Shown here: positions 1 to 6,087 of the stretch, one piece after another
How positions within the stretch are numbered: position 1 is the first letter of the stretch
Layout: each line of letters opens with the position of its first letter
Source: Hydrogenovibrio sp. UBA654
GTDB lineage: Bacteria; Pseudomonadota; Gammaproteobacteria; Thiomicrospirales; Thiomicrospiraceae
NCBI GenBank assembly: GCA_002299585.1
Contig: DBOE01000084.1
Location: forward strand, 1 to 6,256
Direction of reading: 5' to 3'
DNA: 6,256 nucleotides
Notes under the pieces: model-generated
Seen by the model: the letters and a program-made list of their open reading frames with translations, nothing else
Database searches by the model: none
What the model was told of the DNA's origin: nothing
Position numbers and translations under genes: made by a program

Positions 1-14
1 ATAAGAATTTGGAA

Positions 15-1268
15 CTAAGCAGTTAAAGTTTTTTCTACGGTTTTTATGTTTAGGGGTGTTAAATCAAGTATTCCATTTTTATAAGGCGGTTTAACTTGTC
101 CCTGAATTAAAGGCAGTAAATAATCAACTGCCTGCTGGGTAATAGCATAATCTTGGATATTTATAAACTCATCAGGAACAGTTTTATCCATGCTTGCTAC
201 GGTAATTAAATCTACATTTTTAAATTGCCACTGAAAAGGAGAGTCCTTTATTTTTTCAATTATTGGTAGTGTGCCGTGGCCATTATTCATTGAGGCAAGA
301 ACGCTGGCTTCACCTGCTTGATAAGCTATATCCCAATCAGTTTTAGATACCAGATGAGTTGCCGATCTTTGTAAATAATCAGGAATAATGGCATGAGTTT
401 TAACTTTTAACTTATCGGAAATTAGATTGGCAAGAGCATTGCCTGCACCACCTAATTGATAGTAGTTTTTTTCTGTGGTGTATTCAATGCTTTTAAAGGA
501 CAAGTACTCACCTTGCTCATCTTTAATACCTTCAGATGCAACACAGACACAATAACCTGCTTCTGCAATAAGTTGTTTTACCTTAGTTAAAAAACTAGCT
601 TGTTTAAATGGACTTTCAGCAGGTAGCACCATAAGTGGTATATCAGGTAAAAAATGCTTAACTAAACCTCCAGATAAAGCCAACCAGCCAGTATCTCTAC
701 CCATGGTTTCCATTACTAAAAACTTAGTAGAGGTTTTATGCATTGATTTGATATCCAACGATGCTTGAGCTAGGCTAGTGGCAATATATTTAGCAGCACT
801 ACCAAAACCAGGGCTACAATGTGAGATAGCCAAATCATTATCGATGGTTTTAGCAACACCAACGCAGATAACTTTATGACCTTGTTGGCAACAATAATCG
901 GCTACTTTTTTGGCAGTAACCATTGAACCATTACCACCATTATAGAAAAAATAGCCAATATCATAAGCCTTAAAGACCTCCAATACTCTTATATACTGAG
1001 CAGGGTTATGTTCTAAGGAATCTAAGTCAAAGCGGCAAGCATCAAAGGCGGCCCCAGGCAGGTATTTTAATTTAGCGAGTTGATTATCTGCGATTAAATC
1101 TATATCAACTAGGTTCTCCTCTAACACACCTGCAATACCATTTAGGGCGGCATAGGTTTTGCCAAAAATGGTAGGATATTTTTTAATCATCTGGAAGAGC
1201 GCATAAGCACTAACATTAATGACCGAAGTTACTCCACCTGCCTGAGCATAAATAACATTATTAGACAC
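15..1268 (-). CDS. 6-phosphofructokinase, pyrophosphate-type clade (417 aa)
   Basis: Cytoplasmic enzyme interconverting fructose 6-phosphate and fructose 1,6-bisphosphate. Visible motifs in order: an N-terminal phosphate loop (AQAGGVTSVIN, residues 8-18), GGNGS (111-115), the catalytic GVAKTIDND (137-145), METMGRDTGW (186-195), ASEG (244-247) and YLQRS (298-302). Lys140 before TIDND is the PPi-type residue (ATP-type enzymes have Gly), and length and N-terminus match the roughly 400-aa PPi-PFKs of methanotrophs and sulfur oxidisers. In that biology the reversible enzyme can stand in for fructose bisphosphatase in the Calvin cycle. Odd point: residue 114 is Gly, where PPi enzymes usually carry Asp, so the phosphoryl donor is uncertain. 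The start is GTG (1266-1268), overlapping the end of rnd by 8 nt; an in-frame TGA lies two codons upstream, and the next Met (residue 27) would delete the phosphate loop. No clear Shine-Dalgarno, which suggests translational coupling to rnd. Stop TAG at 15-17. Family certain; cofactor not. Confidence 0.93.
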   Translation of the reverse strand: MSNNVIYAQAGGVTSVINVSAYALFQMIKKYPTIFGKTYAALNGIAGVLEENLVDIDLIADNQLAKLKYLPGAAFDACRFDLDSLEHNPAQYIRVLEVFKAYDIGYFFYNGGNGSMVTAKKVADYCCQQGHKVICVGVAKTIDNDLAISHCSPGFGSAAKYIATSLAQASLDIKSMHKTSTKFLVMETMGRDTGWLALSGGLVKHFLPDIPLMVLPAESPFKQASFLTKVKQLIAEAGYCVCVASEGIKDEQGEYLSFKSIEYTTEKNYYQLGGAGNALANLISDKLKVKTHAIIPDYLQRSATHLVSKTDWDIAYQAGEASVLASMNNGHGTLPIIEKIKDSPFQWQFKNVDLITVASMDKTVPDEFINIQDYAITQQAVDYLLPLIQGQVKPPYKNGILDLTPLNIKTVEKTLTA

Positions 1269-2406
1269 TGGTCATTTCTAGCTTGTCGGTCAATTTTATA
1301 AATTTTTGGGTTGCTAATACTGCCTGTAATGGCTGTTCCATTAATAAATGTCGCCAGCCTATTTGTTGTTTTTCTTGATTATTCTTAATAATGTTTAACA
1401 GTTGCTGTTTATTAACTATATTATTAACATTTAAACCATAATCTATTGCTAGTTGTTGGTTTATTGCCTGCCCAATTAACATAAAAACCTGCTCTTGTTC
1501 GGAAGGGTTAAATTTAACCACTTGCTTACTTGGCCAGTTTTCGGGGTTTGCAAATACTTCATCAATTAATGCAATCCACTTTTCGCCGAATTGTTTGACG
1601 CTTGAAGACTTTATATTTGGCACCTTATACAAATCTTCAACGGTTTTTGGTGGTCGTTTAGCAATGGCTAAAATACAATCATCGGACAAAGTCCATTTTC
1701 TAGGTTTATTATTCTCAATCGCATAGTCTTCACGCCATTGAGCAAGAGTATTACTAATAGCATGATTTTTAGGTACTAATTGGTTAGCCTTTTTGATTCT
1801 TTCATTGGTTTTGGTTGGATTATCATCATAAAGATTGTGATTTAAAAGCTCAGAGAAATCTTCCTTTAAAGCATCTTGTTGTTTTTTAGTTAAATTAGCC
1901 GTTATTTTTTTATATAAAGGAGATAAAAACTTAACATCATTAATGGCATATTCAAGCTGCTCTTTAGTTAATGGCCGTTGGTTCCAGTTTGTTCTACTTT
2001 GGTCTTTAGCAATCTCAATATTTAGTTCAGCTTTTAATACCCTTGCTAAGCCGACCAAATCTCCATGACCCAAAAATAGTGCAGCAATTTGAGTATCAAA
2101 AATAGATACCGGCATTTGACCTGCAATTTGATAGAGTATTTCTATGTCCTGCCTAGCGGAGTGGAAGACCTTGATTATATTTGGATTACTTAATAAACTC
2201 CACAGAGAGTTTAAGTCTGAGATAGCAATTGGATCGATAATAGCTGCTTCATCTTGGTCGGTATAGATTTGAATTAAGCTTAGTTCTGCATAAAAAGTAT
2301 TGGTGCGCATGAATTCAGTGTCTATTGCAAACCATGTTACAGAGTTAGTGATTTTTTGACAAAAATTGGTAAGAGAACTTTCAGAATCAAGGTATAAATA
2401 AGTCAT
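1261..2406 (-). CDS. rnd: Ribonuclease D (381 aa)
   Basis: 3'-5' exoribonuclease that trims 3' ends of tRNA precursors and other small RNAs in the cytoplasm. The DEDD-y catalytic set is intact: Asp29 and Glu31 in AIDTEF (Exo I), Asp87 in FHSARQD (Exo II), and Tyr153 and Asp157 in YAINDV (Exo III). The family signature SRTNW (137-141) follows; E. coli has SRTDW as I recall. An HRDC domain spans roughly residues 214-290 and a second, more divergent HRDC-like region fills the C-terminus, giving the usual length of about 375 aa. ATG is the first possible start because an in-frame TAA lies four codons upstream (2416-2418). No good Shine-Dalgarno is visible. The gene lies about 100 bp downstream of tRNA-Met with no terminator seen between, so it may be read from the tRNA promoter, which would place a tRNA-processing enzyme behind a tRNA. 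Its last codons contain the GTG start of the PFK gene. Confidence 0.96.
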   Translation of the reverse strand: MTYLYLDSESSLTNFCQKITNSVTWFAIDTEFMRTNTFYAELSLIQIYTDQDEAAIIDPIAISDLNSLWSLLSNPNIIKVFHSARQDIEILYQIAGQMPVSIFDTQIAALFLGHGDLVGLARVLKAELNIEIAKDQSRTNWNQRPLTKEQLEYAINDVKFLSPLYKKITANLTKKQQDALKEDFSELLNHNLYDDNPTKTNERIKKANQLVPKNHAISNTLAQWREDYAIENNKPRKWTLSDDCILAIAKRPPKTVEDLYKVPNIKSSSVKQFGEKWIALIDEVFANPENWPSKQVVKFNPSEQEQVFMLIGQAINQQLAIDYGLNVNNIVNKQQLLNIIKNNQEKQQIGWRHLLMEQPLQAVLATQKFIKLTDKLEMTSV

Positions 2407-2509
2407 ACGTAAAGTTTACTCTATTTTTTAGACTATTCTTGGAAAATTTTGGGTTTAAAATGTTATTCAGTATCTCTTTTAGGAAGTAGGTTTATAAAGT
2501 TGTGCAATA

Positions 2510-2586
2510 TGGTGGCTACACCGGGATTTGAACCTGGGACCCCATCATTATGAGTGATGTGCTCTAACCAACTGAGCTATGTAGCC
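2510..2586 (-). tRNA. tRNA-Met(CAU), elongator
   Basis: A 77-nt cloverleaf including an encoded CCA. Acceptor GGCTACA pairs with TGTAGCC, the D-stem is GCTC/GAGC, the anticodon stem is CATCA/TGATG with loop CTCATAA (anticodon CAT), the variable loop is 5 nt, the T-loop is TTCAAAT, and the discriminator is A. The T-stem CCAGG/CCCGG has one A-C mismatch at 51-63; as far as I recall E. coli elongator tRNA-Met has the same mismatch, so I do not read it as decay. The body is nearly identical to E. coli elongator tRNA-Met. It lacks the 1-72 mismatch and the three G-C anticodon-stem pairs of the initiator, and its arms do not match the tRNA-Ile2 (modified CAU) type. It lies between ychF and rnd. Confidence 0.97.
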
Positions 2587-2599
2587 AAAGAAGATGCGT

Positions 2600-2627
2600 A
2601 TTATAGAGTTTTTTGCTTAGTTGTCAA
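2600..2627 (-). promoter_or_regulatory. Sigma-70 promoter of tRNA-Met
   Basis: Reading the minus strand, TTGACA (2622-2627) and TATAAT (2600-2605) are both perfect consensus, separated by 16 bp. The expected start near 2593 leaves a leader of about 7 nt before the tRNA. The discriminator after the -10 reads ACGCATC, GC-richer than its surroundings, as is typical of stringently controlled stable-RNA promoters. The -35 lies 24 bp past the ychF stop. Confidence 0.9.
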
Positions 2628-2651
2628 TAAAATTAACCGCATAGAATATAA

Positions 2652-3743
2652 TTATACATTGAACCTAAAGTGCATAATATCACCATCTTTTACAATATAT
2701 TCTTTGCCCTCTAAACGCTGTTTACCTGCTGATTTTGCTCCAGCATCACCTTTGAATTCTATAAAATCTCTATAGGCAGTTACTTCTGCTCGAATAAAGC
2801 CCTTTTCAAAATCAGTATGAATAACTCCTGCGGCTTGCGGTGCTGTTGCCCCTACCTTTACTGTCCAAGCTCTTACTTCTTTTACGCCTGCAGTAAAATA
2901 AGTTTGTAAACTTAATAAATTATAAGCTGCACGAATTACTCTATTTAAACCTGGTTCTTTCTGCCCCATTTCTGCTAAAAAATCTATTTTATCTTCATCA
3001 TCTAACTCGGCAATTTGCTCTTCTGTTTCTGCACAAATAGCAACCACAACAGCACCTTGAACGATTGCTAGCTTTTTTACTTCCTCTAACAAAGGATTGT
3101 TGTCAAAACCATCATCACTTACATTGGCTATATACATCATTGGTTTTATGGTTAGAAGGTGTAAGCTTTGTAAAATAACTTTATCATCATCAGATAAGTC
3201 AATTAAACGAACCAAAACGCCTTGTTCAACTTCTTTTAAAACTCGCTCATAAACTTCTTTTTTGGCAACGGCTTCTTTATCCCCACTTCTAGCTGTTCTT
3301 TGTACTTTTTGAATTGCTTTTTCAAGTGAATCAGCATCAGCAAACGAAAGCTCCATATTGATGATTTCAATATCTGAAAGGGGATCGATTTTACCCGCTA
3401 CATGCACAATATCATTATTCTCAAAACAACGAACAACCTGTACTATGGCATCAGTTTCACGAATATTAGATAAAAATTTATTACCTAATCCTTCTCCTTT
3501 AGATGCTCCTTCTACTAAACCTGCAATGTCCATAAAATCAACCGTTGCTGAAAGAGTTCTTGCTGGATTAACAATTGCGGCTAAGTTTTTCTCTCTCTCA
3601 TCTGGCACAGCAACTACGCCCACATTTGGTTCAATAGTACAAAAAGGATAATTAGCAGATTCTATTCCTGCATTAGTTAAAGCATTAAAAAGTGTGGATT
3701 TTCCTACATTGGGTAAGCCGACTATTCCGCATTTGATCGCCAT
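2652..3743 (-). CDS. ychF: Redox-regulated ribosome-binding ATPase YchF (Obg family, OLA1-like; 363 aa)
   Basis: P-loop NTPase of the Obg/OLA1 family that binds ribosomes and, unlike most relatives, prefers ATP. Visible elements: the Walker A/G1 motif GLPNVGKST (residues 9-17), G3 DIAGLVEGASKGEG (72-85), a helical insertion around 130-200, the G4-equivalent NVSD (207-210), and a C-terminal TGS domain (about 283-363) ending KDGDIMHFRFNV. Length equals that of the E. coli protein and the sequence is close to it throughout. The G4 motif ends in Asp where E. coli and human OLA1 have Glu (see findings). ATG is preceded by a strong AGGAGA seven nucleotides away, overlapping the pth stop codon; the 11-bp gap indicates an rplY-pth-ychF operon. 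pth-ychF adjacency is widespread in bacteria. Stop TAA at 2652-2654. I see no convincing terminator before the tRNA-Met promoter. Confidence 0.97.
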   Translation of the reverse strand: MAIKCGIVGLPNVGKSTLFNALTNAGIESANYPFCTIEPNVGVVAVPDEREKNLAAIVNPARTLSATVDFMDIAGLVEGASKGEGLGNKFLSNIRETDAIVQVVRCFENNDIVHVAGKIDPLSDIEIINMELSFADADSLEKAIQKVQRTARSGDKEAVAKKEVYERVLKEVEQGVLVRLIDLSDDDKVILQSLHLLTIKPMMYIANVSDDGFDNNPLLEEVKKLAIVQGAVVVAICAETEEQIAELDDEDKIDFLAEMGQKEPGLNRVIRAAYNLLSLQTYFTAGVKEVRAWTVKVGATAPQAAGVIHTDFEKGFIRAEVTAYRDFIEFKGDAGAKSAGKQRLEGKEYIVKDGDIMHFRFNV

Positions 3744-3750
3744 GGTTCTT

Positions 3751-3756
3751 TCTCCT
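3751..3756 (-). promoter_or_regulatory. Shine-Dalgarno of ychF, overlapping the pth stop
   Basis: AGGAGA on the minus strand, 7 nt before the ychF ATG. Its first two bases are the last two bases of the pth TAG stop (3755-3757), so a ribosome finishing pth sits directly on the ychF initiation site. Confidence 0.9.
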
Positions 3757-4330
3757 AATTGCTGTGAAGTTCTTGCATTGCCTGTTCTATATTGTTTTTT
3801 AATAAATAGGGCAATATCTTAGATGCTTGGTAGATGGTATCTTCAATTAATAATTGGTCAATTCTTGAAGGCGATTTTAAAACATAGTCAACAACCTGAG
3901 AACTGTTTCCAGGATGAGCAATGCCCAACCTTAATCTCAAAAAGTCTTTACTAGATAAAGTGGCAATAGTATCTCTTAAACCATTATGCCCACCATGCCC
4001 ACCAGTTTTTTTTAACTTGGCAACACCTACGGGTAGGTCTAGTTCATCATGAACTATTAAAATCTCATCTACCTTAATTTTATAAAAGTTAGTTAAAGCT
4101 TGAATGGCTTGTCCACTACGATTCATAAAAGTATCTGGTTTTAATAACCAAAACACAACCTCGTTAATTTGAACTCTAGCTACTTCACCAAAAAATTTGG
4201 TTTGTGGATGAAATTGTACATTATATTGGTTAGCAATTTCCTCCACAAACCAAAAACCCACATTATGCCTAGTTTGTTTATACTGTGAACCAGGGTTTCC
4301 TAGTCCAACAATTAATTTAACAGATGACAT
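3755..4330 (-). CDS. pth: Peptidyl-tRNA hydrolase (191 aa)
   Basis: Cytoplasmic esterase that releases tRNA from peptidyl-tRNAs dropped by stalled ribosomes; essential in most bacteria. The Pth signatures are all present: GLGNPG (residues 9-14, Asn12), TRHNVGF (20-26) with catalytic His22, KPDTFMNRSG (64-73, Asn70), HDELDLP (94-100, Asp95) and GGHGGHNGLRD (110-120, Asn116). Each key residue sits two positions later than in E. coli Pth, and the length is normal. The C-terminal lid helix region (about 145-190) is complete. ATG (4328-4330) fits the family N-terminus, and an in-frame TAA lies seven codons upstream. There is no recognisable Shine-Dalgarno in the 33-bp gap to rplY; that gap instead holds a tandem TTAAAAG repeat (4338-4352). 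Translation may depend on coupling or on an unstructured A-rich leader. Middle gene of the rplY-pth-ychF operon. Confidence 0.97.
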   Translation of the reverse strand: MSSVKLIVGLGNPGSQYKQTRHNVGFWFVEEIANQYNVQFHPQTKFFGEVARVQINEVVFWLLKPDTFMNRSGQAIQALTNFYKIKVDEILIVHDELDLPVGVAKLKKTGGHGGHNGLRDTIATLSSKDFLRLRLGIAHPGNSSQVVDYVLKSPSRIDQLLIEDTIYQASKILPYLLKNNIEQAMQELHSN

Positions 4331-4363
4331 ATGTGGGCTTTTAATCTTTTAACTTAGGACAGA

Positions 4364-4942
4364 TTAAACTTTAATTTTACTTATTCCAACTACTGCTTGA
4401 TCATAATCTGCACTACCGTGGCTTAATGCCGTAAGTAAAACCCCTTTTGGCATTTCTAAGTCAGATAGACGCATGCTTTGACCGGTTTCCATTTTAGAGA
4501 CATCAACAATAATTTTAGTTGGTAAATCTCTTGCCTTACAACGAACTTCGACGATTTGTTGCATAAATGACATAAGTCCCCCCATTTTTATAGCAGGAGA
4601 AGCATCGGCACCAGAAAACTCTAATGGAATTTGCTTAGTAATAGTTGTAGTTTTACTAACTCTTTGAAAATCAATATGAGAGACATTTTCTGTTGCTGGA
4701 TGACGCTGAAGATCTTTGATAACACACTCTTCTTTTGATCCTGCCCCTTCAACTGTTAAAATTGTGTTGAAAATATTTGCATCTTCTAATGCTTTTACAA
4801 CTAGATTTGATGCTAAAGCGATTGATTTAGCGTCTTTACCAGCACCATAAATTATTGCTGGTATTTTATCCGCATGACGAAGGCGGCGGCTCGCACCTTT
4901 ACCTTTATCTGTGCGGAGTTCTGCAGTCCATACTTGACTCAT
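4364..4942 (-). CDS. rplY: Large ribosomal subunit protein bL25, long CTC form (192 aa)
   Basis: 5S rRNA-binding protein of the 50S subunit. The N-terminal L25 domain (about residues 1-92) carries the conserved GKGASRRLRHADKIPAIIYG (15-34) and DLQRHPATENVSHIDFQRV (77-95). A second beta-rich domain (about 96-185) makes this the two-domain CTC/TL5 type, twice the size of the 94-residue E. coli L25. The long form is usual in Pseudomonas-like and deep-branching gammaproteobacteria. ATG at 4940-4942 is preceded by GGAG ten nucleotides upstream. Unlike prs it appears to have its own promoter (-10 at 5030-5035) and a structured leader of about 80 nt, which makes autogenous control plausible. First gene of the operon with pth and ychF. 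Stop TAA at 4364-4366. Confidence 0.97.
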   Translation of the reverse strand: MSQVWTAELRTDKGKGASRRLRHADKIPAIIYGAGKDAKSIALASNLVVKALEDANIFNTILTVEGAGSKEECVIKDLQRHPATENVSHIDFQRVSKTTTITKQIPLEFSGADASPAIKMGGLMSFMQQIVEVRCKARDLPTKIIVDVSKMETGQSMRLSDLEMPKGVLLTALSHGSADYDQAVVGISKIKV

Positions 4943-4961
4943 AATATAAATGCTCCATAAT

Positions 4962-4977
4962 TAACATAAATATGTTA
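4962..4977 (-). promoter_or_regulatory. Inverted repeat in the rplY leader, just upstream of the ribosome-binding site
   Basis: TAACATA and TATGTTA form a perfect 7-bp inverted repeat with a 2-nt centre (a 4-nt loop if the innermost pair opens). It ends 5 nt before the GGAG at 4953-4956. Only one G-C pair is present, so as RNA it is weak alone. Its position suggests either a translation-modulating hairpin or a palindromic protein site; the sequence does not decide. Confidence 0.45.
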
Positions 4978-4992
4978 GACGATATAAAACTC

Positions 4993-5012
4993 TACGCTCG
5001 CGACCAAGCATA
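4993..5012 (-). promoter_or_regulatory. Stem-loop in the rplY mRNA leader
   Basis: On the minus strand TATGCTTG pairs with CGAGCGTA around a GTCG tetraloop: 8 bp including two G-U wobbles. It starts about 11 nt after the predicted transcription start, and its GC content stands out from the AT-rich surroundings. Its 3' half overlaps GCGAGCGTAGAG (4990-5001), which resembles one strand of 5S rRNA loop E, the binding site of the encoded protein. A role in autoregulation is inference. Confidence 0.5.
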
Positions 5013-5029
5013 TAGCAATGAAGAGGAGT

Positions 5030-5057
5030 ATTATACAGAATTATCTTTAAAAAGAAA
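5030..5057 (-). promoter_or_regulatory. Probable promoter of rplY-pth-ychF
   Basis: A perfect TATAAT at 5030-5035 continues as TATAATAC, the same octamer as in the tRNA-Met promoter. No good -35 exists: the best candidates at 16-17 bp (within 5052-5058) match only two of six consensus bases, although the region is T-rich. The predicted start near 5023 gives a leader of about 80 nt. Confidence 0.6.
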
Positions 5058-5101
5058 CCGTTATTAACCCCTAATTTATAAGTAGGAATTAGGGGTTAAT
5101 A
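5047..5101 (-). terminator. Hairpin terminator of tRNA-Gln-prs
   Basis: A perfect 15-bp inverted repeat (5062-5076 with 5087-5101) containing a CCCC/GGGG core and a 10-nt loop, 12 nt after the prs stop. On the minus strand the T-rich tract (TTTCTTTTT, 5049-5057) begins 4 nt after the stem rather than directly, so it is a slightly imperfect intrinsic terminator; an mRNA 3'-end-stabilising hairpin is the alternative. The plus-strand side lacks a T-tract, so it is not obviously bidirectional. Together with the rplY promoter and leader it fills the 171-bp gap between prs and rplY. Confidence 0.75.
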
Positions 5102-5113
5102 TTTATGCCGCAA

Positions 5114-6079
5114 TTATTTTACTGGCAAAAGCTCGGAAACAGACTCCTCTTTATGAACCTTTAAAATGGTTTTTCCTAAAATTGGAGCAATTGATACTTG
5201 ACGGATTTTAGCAGATTCTTGAGCCTTTTTAGAAAAAGGGATGGTATCAGTTACCACTAGCTCTGTTAGTGCTGAATTATTAATATTATCAACAGCTGAG
5301 CCTGATAGCACGGCATGAATAACATAGGCGCTAACACTATTAGCTCCATGTTCAATTAGAGCTTGGGCAGCTTTACAAAGAGTTCCTGCTGTATCAACCA
5401 TATCATCAACCAGAATACAGTCTTGTCCTTTAACATCACCTATTATATTCATGATTTGAGCAACATTTGCTTTAGGACGGCGTTTATCAATAATCGCCAT
5501 TTCACAACCAAGAGATTTTGCGACTGCTCTAGCACGAACTACCCCCCCCATATCTGGTGAAACAACCATCATATTACCATTAGAAATGTTTCCAGATGTT
5601 TTCATGTCGGCAACTAAAGTTGGTGATCCATAAATATTGTCAACTGGAATATCAAAAAAACCTTGAATTTGATCAGAATGAACATCAATGGTAATAACAC
5701 GATTTGCCCCTGCAACAGTCATCATGTCAGCGACTAATCTAGCGGTAATTGGTACTCTTGCTGAGTAGGGTCTTCTATCTTGTCTAGCATAGCCATAATA
5801 GGGAACAACTGCCGTAATACGCTTTGCAGATGCTCTTTTTAAAGCATCAATCATTACTAATAGTTCCATTAAATTGCCGTCTGGATTAGGTGCACAGGTA
5901 GGTTGTAATACATACACATCAGTGCCACGCACAGATTCATTTATTTGAACAGCTATTTCACCATCACTAAAACGACCAACATTAGCAATACCTAAAGGGA
6001 TTCCAGTTGAAGAAGAAATTTTTTCTGCTAGGGGAATATTTGCGTTACCTGCAAAAATACGAACATTCTCATAAGTCAT
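5114..6079 (-). CDS. prs: Ribose-phosphate pyrophosphokinase (PRPP synthetase, class I; 321 aa)
   Basis: Transfers pyrophosphate from ATP to ribose 5-phosphate, giving PRPP for purine, pyrimidine, NAD, histidine and tryptophan synthesis; cytoplasmic, normally a hexamer. Visible motifs: GRFSDGE (35-41), ARQDRR (98-103, ATP site), IDVHSDQIQGFF (131-142) with His134, the flexible catalytic loop KRRPKANV (199-206), and the PRPP-binding loop DDMVDTAGT (225-233). All are intact and the length is close to the 315 aa of E. coli. The segment TCAPNPDGNL (61-70) appears one residue longer than the TCAPTNDNL I recall from E. coli, a surface-loop difference. ATG is preceded by AGGAGA 8 nt upstream. The gene lies 55 bp behind tRNA-Gln with no promoter or terminator between, so it is probably co-transcribed with the tRNA and released by processing. 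Codons 177-180 contain a run of eight G (5542-5549). Confidence 0.97.
   Translation of the reverse strand: MTYENVRIFAGNANIPLAEKISSSTGIPLGIANVGRFSDGEIAVQINESVRGTDVYVLQPTCAPNPDGNLMELLVMIDALKRASAKRITAVVPYYGYARQDRRPYSARVPITARLVADMMTVAGANRVITIDVHSDQIQGFFDIPVDNIYGSPTLVADMKTSGNISNGNMMVVSPDMGGVVRARAVAKSLGCEMAIIDKRRPKANVAQIMNIIGDVKGQDCILVDDMVDTAGTLCKAAQALIEHGANSVSAYVIHAVLSGSAVDNINNSALTELVVTDTIPFSKKAQESAKIRQVSIAPILGKTILKVHKEESVSELLPVK
5542..5549 (-). repeat. G8 homopolymer inside prs
   Basis: The coding strand reads ATG followed by eight G and then TA, encoding Met-Gly-Gly-Val (177-180) with two consecutive GGG codons. The frame here is intact. It is the longest G/C run in the window and lies in a gene that otherwise prefers A/T-ending codons. 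Confidence 0.95.
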
Positions 6080-6087
6080 TTATGGCA

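Noticed and set aside
2446..2461. Possible terminator hairpin between tRNA-Met and rnd
   Set aside because: The stem is five A-T pairs around a 6-nt loop with no G-C pair; far too weak to be called a terminator in AT-rich DNA.
2510..2586. CAU tRNA as tRNA-Ile2 or initiator tRNA-Met
   Set aside because: The acceptor, anticodon stem and D-arm match elongator tRNA-Met; the initiator 1-72 mismatch and three G-C anticodon-stem pairs are absent.
2510..2586. T-stem A-C mismatch as a sign of tRNA pseudogenisation
   Set aside because: The same mismatch occurs, as I recall, in the functional E. coli elongator tRNA-Met, and all other stems plus the encoded CCA are intact.
2554..2775. Plus-strand open frame overlapping tRNA-Met, its promoter and the end of ychF
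   Set aside because: It runs antisense through a tRNA and a well-conserved gene, has no ribosome-binding site, and its product resembles nothing I recognise; a shadow frame.
3358..3651. Plus-strand open frame of 97 codons inside ychF
   Set aside because: Entirely antisense to the conserved G-domain of ychF, with no upstream signals; explained by the codon pattern of the real gene.
4338..4352. Direct repeat TTAAAAG-A-TTAAAAG in the rplY-pth gap
   Set aside because: Short and made of low-complexity A/T-rich sequence; two copies only, no evidence of a binding site, so recorded only as context for the missing pth Shine-Dalgarno.
5363..5560. Plus-strand open frame of 65 codons inside prs
   Set aside because: Antisense to the conserved PRPP-binding and catalytic-loop region of prs; no independent support.
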